9,032 nucleotides of DNA from Chloroflexota bacterium (GTDB taxonomy: Bacteria > Chloroflexota > Dormibacteria > Dormibacterales > Dormibacteraceae), in contig VBGE01000126.1 in assembly GCA_005880345.1 (NCBI GenBank), positions 1 through 9,032 of the forward strand, given 5' to 3'. Position 1 is the stretch's first letter. Each line of letters opens with the position of its first letter. The notes beneath the pieces were generated by a model. The model worked only from the letters and a program-made list of their open reading frames with translations. It did not search any database and had not been told where the DNA came from. Positions 1 to 5,375 of this stretch are shown here, piece after piece. Both the position numbers and the translations under genes were made by a program.

Positions 1-1
1 T

Positions 2-283
2 CAGGCCGATGTCCGGCTCGACGACAAGAACGCGTGGTCGAACGCGCATGTGAATGCCGGCGAGACCGTCCAAGCCCTCGTCTGGCGAGGCCGGGTCATT
101 CAGGTGGCGCGCGGTGGGGCAACATTTCGCTCGGTCGACTTCCCTTCATTTGACTGGTCAAACGTCTTGGTGTTGGTGTTGGCTTGGACGGTGACAGCGA
201 TCTTCGCCTACATGGCCTTCCAGACGAGGCGCCTGGTGAAGCAGCGTGAAACGCCGATGTCGCAGTGGTCGGCCGCCGGCTAG
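2..283 (+). CDS. C-terminal part of a small membrane-anchored protein (5' end outside window)
   Basis: The frame is open from the left edge to the TAG at 281-283, so only the last 93 codons are visible. An internal GTG at 50 could start a 77-residue protein, but the frame reads sensibly upstream of it and the true start is probably off the window. The visible part has a polar stretch, then one hydrophobic segment (about nt 155-222, residues SNVLVLVLAW and following) that looks like a single membrane span. A basic tail (QTRRLVKQRE) follows, fitting a cytoplasmic C-terminus under the positive-inside rule. I do not recognise the family. It converges on the toxin gene with only 11 nt between the stop codons, so the two transcripts probably overlap at their 3' ends. 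Confidence 0.6.
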   Translation, partial: QADVRLDDKNAWSNAHVNAGETVQALVWRGRVIQVARGGATFRSVDFPSFDWSNVLVLVLAWTVTAIFAYMAFQTRRLVKQRETPMSQWSAAG

Positions 284-294
284 CTCCAAGTCGG

Positions 295-561
295 TCATCG
301 GCGCCTGTAGACGTCCCTTCGATGTCCTATCCGTGCAATCTCGACGCGTCGTGCACCGTCGTTGATGCGGTAGAGCACCCGGTAGTCGCCTCGACGCAGC
401 GACCAGACGCCAGCCAGCTCACCGATCAAGGGTTTGCCCGCTCGCGGTTCATCGCCGAGGGCGTTGAGCGCCGCGATTATCGCCTTCTGAAACTTTTTGG
501 GCAGTCGCCGCATCGACCGCACGGCATCCGCTCCAACTACGACTTCGTATTTGTCATTCAC
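295..561 (-). CDS. RelE/ParE-family toxin of a type II toxin-antitoxin pair
   Basis: An 88-residue basic protein matching the RelE/ParE fold in length and pattern. It has an N-terminal strand, a helical hairpin with an R/K-rich RSMRRLPKKFQ segment (residues 15-25), then strands with GVWSLRRGDYRVLYRI (51-66) and the C-terminal IGHRRDVYRR (78-87). RelE-type toxins are mRNA interferases that cleave mRNA in the ribosomal A site using basic residues and a late tyrosine. R61, R81, R82 and Y85 are candidates here, but ParE relatives that poison gyrase share the fold, so the target is not settled. The start is GTG at 561. It overlaps the antitoxin stop by 8 nt, so translation is probably coupled and the toxin is made after the antitoxin. 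The toxin appears intact. Confidence 0.88.
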   Translation of the reverse strand: MNDKYEVVVGADAVRSMRRLPKKFQKAIIAALNALGDEPRAGKPLIGELAGVWSLRRGDYRVLYRINDGARRVEIARIGHRRDVYRRR

Positions 562-826
562 CGACGCCGAGGTCGGTTTGCAGCTTCTTCAAGCTGATCG
601 TGCGCCCGGCGTCGAGGTCCGATAAGCCGCGACGAAGGGCGGCCAGTTCCTTGGGATCGCTCAAGATGGCCAGCGTGTCTTCGAGTGACTCAAGGTCATC
701 TGGACTGAGGAGGATCGCAGCCGGACGACCGTTGCGGGTGATGGTCACCCTGTCGTTTTGGCGCGCAACCCGGTCCACGACTTCCGACAGGCGATTCTTG
801 ACATCAGCCAGCGGCAGGGTTTCCAT
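554..826 (-). CDS. Phd/YefM-family antitoxin
   Basis: A 90-residue protein with the typical Phd/YefM N-terminus: LADVKNRLSEVVDRV (6-20), then the strand RVTITRNGRPAAILLS (26-41) and a helix beginning PDDLESLEDTLAIL. The N-terminal half of this family dimerises and binds DNA; the C-terminal tail (about 60-90) wraps and neutralises the toxin. I chose the ATG at 826, because upstream extension of the frame to 1057 would run antisense through an MDR gene remnant and has no family similarity. A TATAAT box ends 7 nt before this ATG and there is no Shine-Dalgarno sequence, suggesting a leaderless mRNA. The ATG lies at the edge of an 18-bp near-palindrome, so autorepression by the antitoxin or the complex is likely. 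The gene is first in the two-gene operon, as usual. Confidence 0.9.
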   Translation of the reverse strand: METLPLADVKNRLSEVVDRVARQNDRVTITRNGRPAAILLSPDDLESLEDTLAILSDPKELAALRRGLSDLDAGRTISLKKLQTDLGVGE

Positions 827-843
827 GGCTAGAATTATAGCCA
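826..843 (-). promoter_or_regulatory. Near-palindromic operator overlapping the -10 box and start codon of the antitoxin
   Basis: On the minus strand the sequence reads TGGCTATAATTCTAGCCA. The outer 6-bp arms TGGCTA/TAGCCA are perfect inverted repeats, the central AATT is itself symmetric, and only one base pair breaks the symmetry. The TATAAT (834-839) lies inside it and the last A is the first base of the antitoxin ATG. Phd/YefM-type antitoxins usually bind palindromes over their own promoter, so this is a strong candidate operator. Binding is inferred. Confidence 0.6.
834..839 (-). promoter_or_regulatory. TATAAT -10 box for the toxin-antitoxin operon, probably leaderless
   Basis: This is a perfect consensus TATAAT on the minus strand, 7 nt before the antitoxin ATG. 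Transcription would start at or next to the A of the ATG, and no ribosome binding site precedes it. No good -35 hexamer is seen 16-18 nt upstream. Confidence 0.55.
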
Positions 844-892
844 GTTTGCGCCTCACCGGCATGTTGAATCCCGCATCTTGAGCATGTCGGTC

Positions 893-1076
893 GACGACGC
901 GTTCCCGAGAACCAAGAAGTCCGACCTGCTGCTTCTCAACAACTCGCCGAGAGTGGTGCGTTTCGTCCGGTGGTCGAACGTAGCTATCCGCTGGACAAGA
1001 CGTCGAGGCGCACAGATACGTCGACCTGGGCCACAAGAAAGGCAATGTGATCATCACTCTGCCGGCGTCCGAGTGA
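893..1076 (+). pseudogene. C-terminal remnant of an MDR-family (zinc-type) NAD(P)-dependent oxidoreductase, two frameshifts
   Basis: Three reading-frame pieces join into one recognisable C-terminus. FPRTKKSDLLLL (from about 902) is in frame with 911. LAESGAFRPVVERSYPLDK (943-999) is in the next frame. VEAHRYVDLGHKKGNVIITL and its last residues (from 1002 to the TGA at 1074-1076) are in the third. The same order occurs at the end of the MDR gene at 2984-3851 (TKKDVVFLKELIE, VIDRTYALED, VEAHRYVDTEQKVGNVILT). Small indels therefore lie near 940 and 1000, the second being an apparent 1-base loss (ACGTC where ACGGTC is expected). No N-terminal or nucleotide-binding part exists upstream, where the toxin-antitoxin promoter sits. 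It is a dead 3' end, and similarity to the second MDR gene is too low for a recent local duplication. Confidence 0.75.
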
Positions 1077-1138
1077 AAGCTGATCGACTGGCCTCGCGTT
1101 TGGTGGTCGGTCGGGATTGCCCGTCGTCCTCAGCCAGC

Positions 1139-1609
1139 TCAGCGCGAAAGCGGCTCGAGGTAGTCGCGATGCGCGTCGTAGTGGCGCGAGGAATCCCACT
1201 GAATCATCTCGGCCAGCGCCTCCCCACCCAGCCACGGCCAGCGATCGTCGGCGAACAGCTCCTCGTCCGTGAGCGGCTCGAGCGCCGCCAGCAGCCGGGT
1301 GAATGACTCGGTGAACGCCCGCCGCGTGAGCTCCGGCGGATCGTCCGCGTGCTCGCGGTGCGTGCGCTCGTTCAAAGCGTCGGTGGAGTTAACGGGATCG
1401 GTCTCTTCATACGGCTGGCGCCCCGCTCGGAGGCCCTCGATCACGAGCACCGAGTGGTCGTGCCACCAAGCCATGTGGGCGAGCAGGTCCTTGCCGGTCC
1501 AGTCGTTCATCGCCGGCTCGAGCAGCCGCCCGTCGGGGATATGCCTGATCGCTTCAGCCATGCGCTCGTGCGCCTCCCGCATGGTTCGGATCAGCTCCGG
1601 TTTGTCCAC
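1139..1609 (-). CDS. DinB-like / ClbS-DfsB family four-helix-bundle protein
   Basis: A 156-residue protein starting VDKPELIRTMREAHERM, close to the usual 'MDK.EL' start of the family, from a GTG at 1609. DinB-superfamily proteins are four-helix bundles with a three-histidine metal site. Here H45 (LLAHMAWW), H143 and H147 (HYDAH) form the expected H...HxxxH pattern, so the metal site looks intact. Some relatives act in small-molecule thiol transfer or toxin inactivation, but no substrate can be named. The frame runs on upstream to 1816, but that part is antisense to a DHFR-like remnant and is not family-like. An AGGAGG at 1628-1633 (minus strand) is 18 nt away, too far to serve this GTG. A TACTAT box (1619-1624) lies 9 nt before it, so a leaderless start is possible. 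Confidence 0.82.
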   Translation of the reverse strand: MDKPELIRTMREAHERMAEAIRHIPDGRLLEPAMNDWTGKDLLAHMAWWHDHSVLVIEGLRAGRQPYEETDPVNSTDALNERTHREHADDPPELTRRAFTESFTRLLAALEPLTDEELFADDRWPWLGGEALAEMIQWDSSRHYDAHRDYLEPLSR

Positions 1610-1622
1610 CGAGCGACGATAG

Positions 1623-1838
1623 TATCGCCTCCTGTTCGTGATCATGGGTAGCGGCGTACTGATCGGCTCGCTCATGGCCGCCGATTTGATCGACGAGTAC
1701 CTGTTGATGATTGCTCCTGTGATACTGGGCACCGGACGGCGGCTGTTTGCAGGCGGCGCGGCAAAGCTGCGTCTGGTCGACAGCGTCGCCGCGAAGACAG
1801 GCGCGTTGATCGCCACGTATGAGGCTGCTCGGGGCTAG
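1623..1838 (+). pseudogene. C-terminal remnant of a RibD-C/DHFR-like reductase
   Basis: From about 1632 to the TAG at 1836-1838 the translation is IMGSGVLIGSLMAADLIDEY, then LLMIAPVILGTGRRLF and finally LRLVDSVAAKTGALIATYEA. This is the typical end of the YyaP/YwjB-like 'dihydrofolate reductase family' (RibD C-terminal domain), which normally has about 180-200 residues. Only about the last 65 codons remain; an in-frame TAG at 1620-1622 closes the frame and upstream sequence is the opposite-strand DinB gene. A GTG at 1638 could start a 66-residue peptide, but without the N-terminal nucleotide-binding half it should not be active. The YciI gene begins 36 nt downstream, so the two were probably once co-transcribed. 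The break point falls between about 1610 and 1637. Confidence 0.78.
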
Positions 1839-1874
1839 ACATGTTTCTCACCGCCGCCAAAAAGGGAGTTGAAG

Positions 1875-2231
1875 ATGGATTTCGACCGGTACACCATTGC
1901 CTTGCTGCTTCTGCGCGCTGACGCGCCGCGCCTGACGGAAGAAGAGGAGGCGGAGCTGCAGGATGCGCACATGGCCCACCTGGCAGATCTTCACGATGCG
2001 GGTTATTTACTGGCGTCCGGACCGGTGCTCGGTGCCGACGACCGGGAGCTTCGCGGGTTCTCCATTCTCAATGTCGATCTGGAGCGTGCAAGCCAACTCA
2101 AAGAGCAAGATCCGGCCGTTCGGCGTGGCAGATTCCGCATCGAGGTGTTTCCCTGGATACTCCCAGCCGGCCTCGTGACCTTCTCAGCCGGCCATCTGCC
2201 TCGCTCGATGGCAGCGACGCGGGAGAGCTGA
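1875..2231 (+). CDS. YciI-like (YCII-related domain) protein
   Basis: A 118-residue protein with the YCII pattern: FDRYTIALLLLRADAP (3-18), a helix ending DAHMAHLADLHDAG (30-43), LLASGPVLG (45-53), ELRGFSILNVD (58-68) and GRFRIEVFPW (85-94). YciI-fold proteins are small ferredoxin-like dimers; some relatives are dehalogenase- or lactonase-like, most have no known substrate. Conserved histidines are available at 32, 35 and 40. The ATG at 1875 was chosen over an in-frame TTG at 1869 because AAGGGAG (1862-1868) lies 6 nt before the ATG. It is tandem with the RibD/DHFR-like remnant and probably depended on its promoter, so present-day expression is uncertain. It converges on the DHFR-like gene at 2282, 50 nt away. 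Confidence 0.85.
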   Translation: MDFDRYTIALLLLRADAPRLTEEEEAELQDAHMAHLADLHDAGYLLASGPVLGADDRELRGFSILNVDLERASQLKEQDPAVRRGRFRIEVFPWILPAGLVTFSAGHLPRSMAATRES

Positions 2232-2281
2232 CTCTCTGCCAGTTGCAGGGCACAGACGAACTCGCTGATACGGAACTCGAC

Positions 2282-2830
2282 TTACCTTCGCGGCTCGTAC
2301 CGCATCGCCACCGCCCCCGAGCCGAACTCCAGCCGGCTCACGAGCTTCAAGTCGACATGCTTCGACAGGCCCGCAAACAGCGTCGGCCCGTGGCCCGCCA
2401 GCCTGGGATGCACCACGAACTCGTACTCGTCGATCAATCCCAGCTCAGTCAGCGCCAGTGGGAGCTTCACACCTGCCACGAACAGTCCCTTGCCCGACTC
2501 CCGCTTGAGCTGCTGAACGGCCTTGGCCAGATCCCCGCGCACGAGTTCCGCGTTCCAATCGACCTGCTCCAAGGTGCTCGACACGACGTACTTCTTTGCC
2601 GCATTGATCGCCTGGGCGAAGGGTTCCATCCAGTCCGGTCTCGCTCCCGCCGGCGCCGGCGGCCGCCAAGCTGACTCCATCATTTCGTAAGCCGCCCGGC
2701 CAAAGAGAAGAGCATCGGCCTGGTTGAGGTTCTCGATCGCGTGACGATGCAAGCCTTCGTCCGCGGGGATTGCACGATGATCGCAGCACCCGTCCAACGT
2801 GACGTTGATGGAATACCGAAGGGGTCGCAT
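2282..2830 (-). CDS. Dihydrofolate reductase-family protein (RibD C-terminal-like)
   Basis: A 182-residue, apparently complete protein. Visible elements in order: the first strand RYSINVTLDG (5-14), LLFGRAAYEMMES (41-53), KYVVSSTL (80-87), a Rossmann-like segment GLFVAGVKLP (115-124), GLIDEYEFVVHP (131-142), GHGPTLF (146-152) and LKLVSRLEFGSGAVAMRYEP at the end. This family (YyaP/YwjB, RibD C-terminal) is thought to reduce pterin-, flavin- or related substrates with NAD(P)H, but most members are uncharacterised, and true folate reductase activity should not be assumed. The ATG at 2830 has GGAGGG 7 nt upstream. The frame extends to 3031, but that part lacks family similarity. It is divergent from the MDR gene at 2984 across about 150 bp that must hold both promoters. 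It belongs to a different branch from the remnant at 1623-1838. Confidence 0.88.
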   Translation of the reverse strand: MRPLRYSINVTLDGCCDHRAIPADEGLHRHAIENLNQADALLFGRAAYEMMESAWRPPAPAGARPDWMEPFAQAINAAKKYVVSSTLEQVDWNAELVRGDLAKAVQQLKRESGKGLFVAGVKLPLALTELGLIDEYEFVVHPRLAGHGPTLFAGLSKHVDLKLVSRLEFGSGAVAMRYEPRR

Positions 2831-2983
2831 TTCGTAGCCCTCCGGAAATTGTGATCCGGCTGTGGTCCGGCGGCCGGGCTGCACCAGCGTTGACGCGGGA
2901 AGGGACCAATCGAACTGGACGGGAGAATCGGGGCCCGCCGTGCCGGCACATACAGACGCGATGCCCACTAGAGTTCGGAGGCG
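2831..2983. other. Divergent intergenic region between DHFR-like and MDR genes
   Basis: These 153 bp separate two outward-reading genes. The ribosome binding site of the DHFR-like gene is at its left end. A GGAG lies 3 nt before the MDR ATG at its right end, unusually close. A TTGACG hexamer is present near 2891, but no matching -10 box at proper spacing is evident. No repeat or small gene is convincing. Confidence 0.4.
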
Positions 2984-3851
2984 ATGAGGGCAGTCGTATG
3001 CAGCCGGTACGGAGGCCCCGACGTCCTGCACATCGAAGAGGTAGATAAACCGGTCCCCAGGGACGATGAGGTCCTGGTCCGGATCTACGCCGTCGCGGTG
3101 ACGCGCGCCGACTGCGCGACGCGCCAGGCCAACCGCAACAGCGGCCGTGGCTTCGAACTGGTGAGCCGCGCCATCTTCGGCCTTCGCCGGCCGCGGCAGC
3201 CGATCCTTGGCGGCGATTTCTCCGGTGTGGTCGAGGCCGTGGGGCCAGCAGTCAGGGAGTTCGCGGCCGGCGACGAAGTTTTCGGCAGCACGGGCTTCCG
3301 ATTCGGCGCCTACGCCGAATACATCTCGAGGCGGGCGAGCTCACGCATCACACGAATGCCCCAGCACCTCAGCCGCGTGGAGGCAGGCGGGTGTCCAGCT
3401 GGCAAAGTATTTCGGCGCTCACGTGACGGCGGTCACGAGCACGAAGAACCTGGAGCTCGTGAAGTCGCTCGGCGCTGACCACGTCATCGACTACACCAAG
3501 GAAGATTTCACCAAGAACGGCCAGAGTTACGACGTGATTTTCGACGCGGTGGGAAAGCACTCATTTGTGAGGAGCCGCAACTCGTTGAAACCAGGCGGGC
3601 GGTTCCTGCCCACGGACGGAGCCGACAACCTTGTGCGCGTGTTCACTACGCGCTTCCAGGACAAGAAAGTGATCTTCCCGGCCAGCGCAGTCACGAAGAA
3701 GGATGTCGTCTTCCTCAAGGAGCTGATCGAAGGCGGTAGATATCGAGTTGTGATCGACCGTACCTATGCGCTCGAGGATGTGGTCGAGGCCCATCGGTAT
3801 GTCGACACTGAACAGAAGGTCGGAAACGTCATCCTGACTGTCGCCGACTAG
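2984..3851 (+). pseudogene. MDR-family NAD(P)-dependent oxidoreductase with internal deletion and frameshift
   Basis: The N-terminal catalytic domain is clear: MRAVVCSRYGGPDVLHIEEV, PVPRDDEVLVRIYAVAVT, ILGGDFSGVVEAVG and GDEVFGSTGFRFGAYAEYI, up to PQHLSRVEA (ends 3385). After one extra base the sequence continues in another frame at 3387 with AGVQLAKYFGAHVTAVTS, then LELVKSLGADHVIDYTKEDF and DVIFDAVGK, to the usual end at the TAG before 3852. In complete relatives (about 320-330 aa) the two parts are separated by roughly 35-40 residues containing the AAAVP...GLTAL helix and the glycine-rich NAD(P)-binding loop (GASGAVG type). That block is gone and the frame is broken, so the first frame ends early at 3478 and no active enzyme is expected. 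It probably once reduced quinone- or enone-type substrates. Confidence 0.82.
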
Positions 3852-3898
3852 TCACTTTGCGCCCCTGACATGTCTCGTCGACACCCTGATTGACGACG

Positions 3899-4858
3899 TC
3901 AGACCGGAACAGGTTCGACCGTAAGTGGCTCACCAGGACGTCTTCGGCGCTGAGTGCCTCGATAGGCCGCCGGCGTGCACCCGAGATGTCGCTTGAATGC
4001 TTTCGTGAAGCTCGATTCCGACTCGTAACCGACGCTCTGCATCGCAGCGCTGACCGGCAGGTGTTCCGCATCCAACAGCTGCGCCGCACGAAGGATGCGG
4101 CATCTTGCCAGGTAGCGCATCGGCGATTCGCCGACACACATCGCGAACTGCTGAGCAAAGTTAGACCGTGACATTGCAACTGCGGTTGCAAGCCGCGCTA
4201 CTGTCCAGCTCTTCTGAGGCGACTCGTAGATGAGCTCGACGGCTGCTCTGACGCGGGCGTCCTCAAGGCCGTGGATCCATGTCGCGGCCGCCCGCGAATC
4301 GACCGCCAGCTGCGCGCGCAGGACCTGCACGAGCAGTAGTCCGCAGAGAAGATCGGTCAGCGCGCCGGAGCCCGGGAGCGCCGCCGCCGACTCTGCGTCC
4401 GCCATCGCGACAAGGCCCTCGATCATCCCTGGGCCGGAGCCGGCGTTGATGTGGATAAGGTCCGGCAGCGCTCGCAGCAGGGGATGGGTGGTCTGGCGCT
4501 CGAACTTGAAGAAGCCGCACAGCACTTTGGTGTGATCGCCGCCGCCGGCGATGCCGATCGACGGGAAACGTCCCGGAACGCAGTGCTGCATCAGCTCCGC
4601 GAACGATGTGATCGGCACGCCCGGCTCGCTCATGAGCTCATGCCGCTGGCCGCGCATCAGCACGGCCACGTCGCCGGTCGAGAGGCGGATCGGGCGGCCT
4701 TCCTCGGTGCGAAGCCATCCAGATCCGGAGAGGACGACATGGAAGACGGCCGCGCCGAACGGTTCGAGGCCCAGGCCCCACGGCGCGGTCAACTCGGCGC
4801 GGGCGATCAGCGACCCGGACATCTGGATGCTCCGCAGGGCCACGCTCAACGGATCCAC
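3899..4858 (-). CDS. AraC-family transcriptional regulator, RclR-like (cupin_6 + HTH)
   Basis: A 319-residue protein with an N-terminal cupin-like sensor domain (about 1-190; MDPLSVALRSI start, LSTGDVAVLMRGQRHEL at 59-75) and a C-terminal double helix-turn-helix of AraC type (about 203-300). The first HTH covers SWTVARLATAVAMSRSNFAQ (217-236). The second ends with SVGYESESSFTKAFKR (275-290) and GCTPAAYR. Layout and motifs resemble E. coli RclR, which senses reactive chlorine. A CG motif (C114) aligns with a conserved RclR cysteine, but the equivalent of RclR Cys21 appears absent, so the signal may differ. The GTG at 4858 fits the family's MDPLS start, with GGAG 12 nt upstream. It is divergent from the YciI gene at 5022 and likely controls that promoter and its own. 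Confidence 0.88.
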   Translation of the reverse strand: MDPLSVALRSIQMSGSLIARAELTAPWGLGLEPFGAAVFHVVLSGSGWLRTEEGRPIRLSTGDVAVLMRGQRHELMSEPGVPITSFAELMQHCVPGRFPSIGIAGGGDHTKVLCGFFKFERQTTHPLLRALPDLIHINAGSGPGMIEGLVAMADAESAAALPGSGALTDLLCGLLLVQVLRAQLAVDSRAAATWIHGLEDARVRAAVELIYESPQKSWTVARLATAVAMSRSNFAQQFAMCVGESPMRYLARCRILRAAQLLDAEHLPVSAAMQSVGYESESSFTKAFKRHLGCTPAAYRGTQRRRRPGEPLTVEPVPV

Positions 4859-4885
4859 GGTGTAGTTCTACTCCAATAGCTGTCG

Positions 4886-4934
4886 TAGCGTCCAGCCCGG
4901 TGTGTGTTCGCCGGAACACCAGACTTGGACGCTA
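4886..4934. promoter_or_regulatory. Nested inverted repeats in the AraC-YciI divergent region (candidate operator)
   Basis: The outer arms TAGCGTCCA (4886-4894) and TGGACGCTA (4926-4934) are a perfect 9-bp inverted repeat. Inside, GTGTTC (4904-4909) and GAACAC (4914-4919) form a second perfect inverted repeat with a centre only 1.5 bp away. GGTGT (4899-4903) and ACACC (4916-4920) provide an alternative inner pairing. The element starts 28 nt before the AraC start codon and ends about 50 nt before the YciI -10-like box, a good place for divergent control. It lacks a T-tract, so terminator function is unlikely. Confidence 0.5.
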
Positions 4935-4983
4935 GGACAGATCTTTCGTCGTCCGGAGCATGGCGAACAATGCAGGCCGGTCG

Positions 4984-4989
4984 TAGTCT
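4984..4989 (+). promoter_or_regulatory. TAGTCT -10-like box upstream of the second YciI gene
   Basis: TAGTCT lies in the 9-mer GTAGTCTGG (4983-4991), which recurs at 6057-6065 before the second DinB gene. Transcription from it would give a leader of about 25 nt containing the GAGGAGG ribosome binding site. The -35 region (TGGCGA at 4961) is a poor match. Confidence 0.35.
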
Positions 4990-5021
4990 GGCCTCACTCT
5001 CTGGTCCCGAGGAGGACTCTG

Positions 5022-5333
5022 ATGCCTAGATTTCTGGTCACCTACCACGGCAGCAACATGCCCCACGATGCGGAGTCCATGGCCAAGGCGCGCGACGCCT
5101 TCATGCATTGGGCCGGCAAGACCGGCGCGGCGCTGTTGGACCCAGGTGCGCCGATCGGCGCTACACGGACGATTTCGAGCAAGGGCGCGAGGGACGGTCT
5201 CGCCGATGGGCCGTTCAACGGCTGGTCTGTGATCGAGGCCGACGACCTGGACGCCGCGGCGAAGCTGCTCGGGGACCATCCGTTCATCGGCCGCGGAGGA
5301 GCTCTGCAGATCAACGAGCCGGCGGCGATCTAG
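5022..5333 (+). CDS. YciI-like (YCII-related domain) protein
   Basis: A complete 103-residue protein of the short YCII type often annotated 'YCII-related': MPRFLVTYHGSNMP (1-14), a helix ending MHWAGKTGAALLDPG (28-42), then the diagnostic DGPF (62-65), GWSVIEADDLDAAAKLL (67-83) and HPFI (86-89). The fold is a dimeric ferredoxin-like barrel; such proteins often sit beside sigma factors or regulators in soil bacteria, and their substrates are mostly unknown. The ATG at 5022 has a strong GAGGAGG 6 nt upstream. It is the first gene of a + strand run with a nucleotidyltransferase-like gene and a DinB gene, and it is divergent from the AraC regulator, which probably controls it. Confidence 0.87.
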   Translation: MPRFLVTYHGSNMPHDAESMAKARDAFMHWAGKTGAALLDPGAPIGATRTISSKGARDGLADGPFNGWSVIEADDLDAAAKLLGDHPFIGRGGALQINEPAAI

Positions 5334-5344
5334 CAGCAGTTTTC

Positions 5345-5375
5345 CCGCGCGGCACCGTCTACGATCCGCGCGGCA
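5345..5375. repeat. Twin CCGCGCGGCA repeat at 21-bp spacing directly before the next gene
   Basis: CCGCGCGGCA occurs at 5345-5354 and 5366-5375, a period of 21 bp or about two helical turns. The core CCGCGCGG is itself palindromic, so the two copies can also pair with each other into an 8-bp stem with a 13-nt loop in mRNA. The second copy abuts the GTG start at 5376. No Shine-Dalgarno sequence is seen here. Confidence 0.5.

Noticed and set aside
827..1057. N-terminal extension of the antitoxin frame
   Set aside because: It runs antisense through the MDR remnant and the TATAAT/palindrome, and the family N-terminus begins at the ATG at 826.
878..1306. A 142-codon plus-strand open frame
   Set aside because: Only its short early part matches one frame of the MDR remnant; the rest is antisense to the DinB gene.
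1610..1816. N-terminal extension of the first DinB frame
   Set aside because: It is antisense to the clear DHFR-like C-terminus and has no DinB similarity.
2831..3031. N-terminal extension of the DHFR-like gene
   Set aside because: The ATG at 2830 has a good ribosome binding site and the family start; the extension overlaps the start of the divergent MDR gene.
3852..3898. Possible terminator between the convergent MDR and AraC genes (CGTCG...CGACG)
   Set aside because: The stem is only 5 bp and no T-tract follows on either strand.
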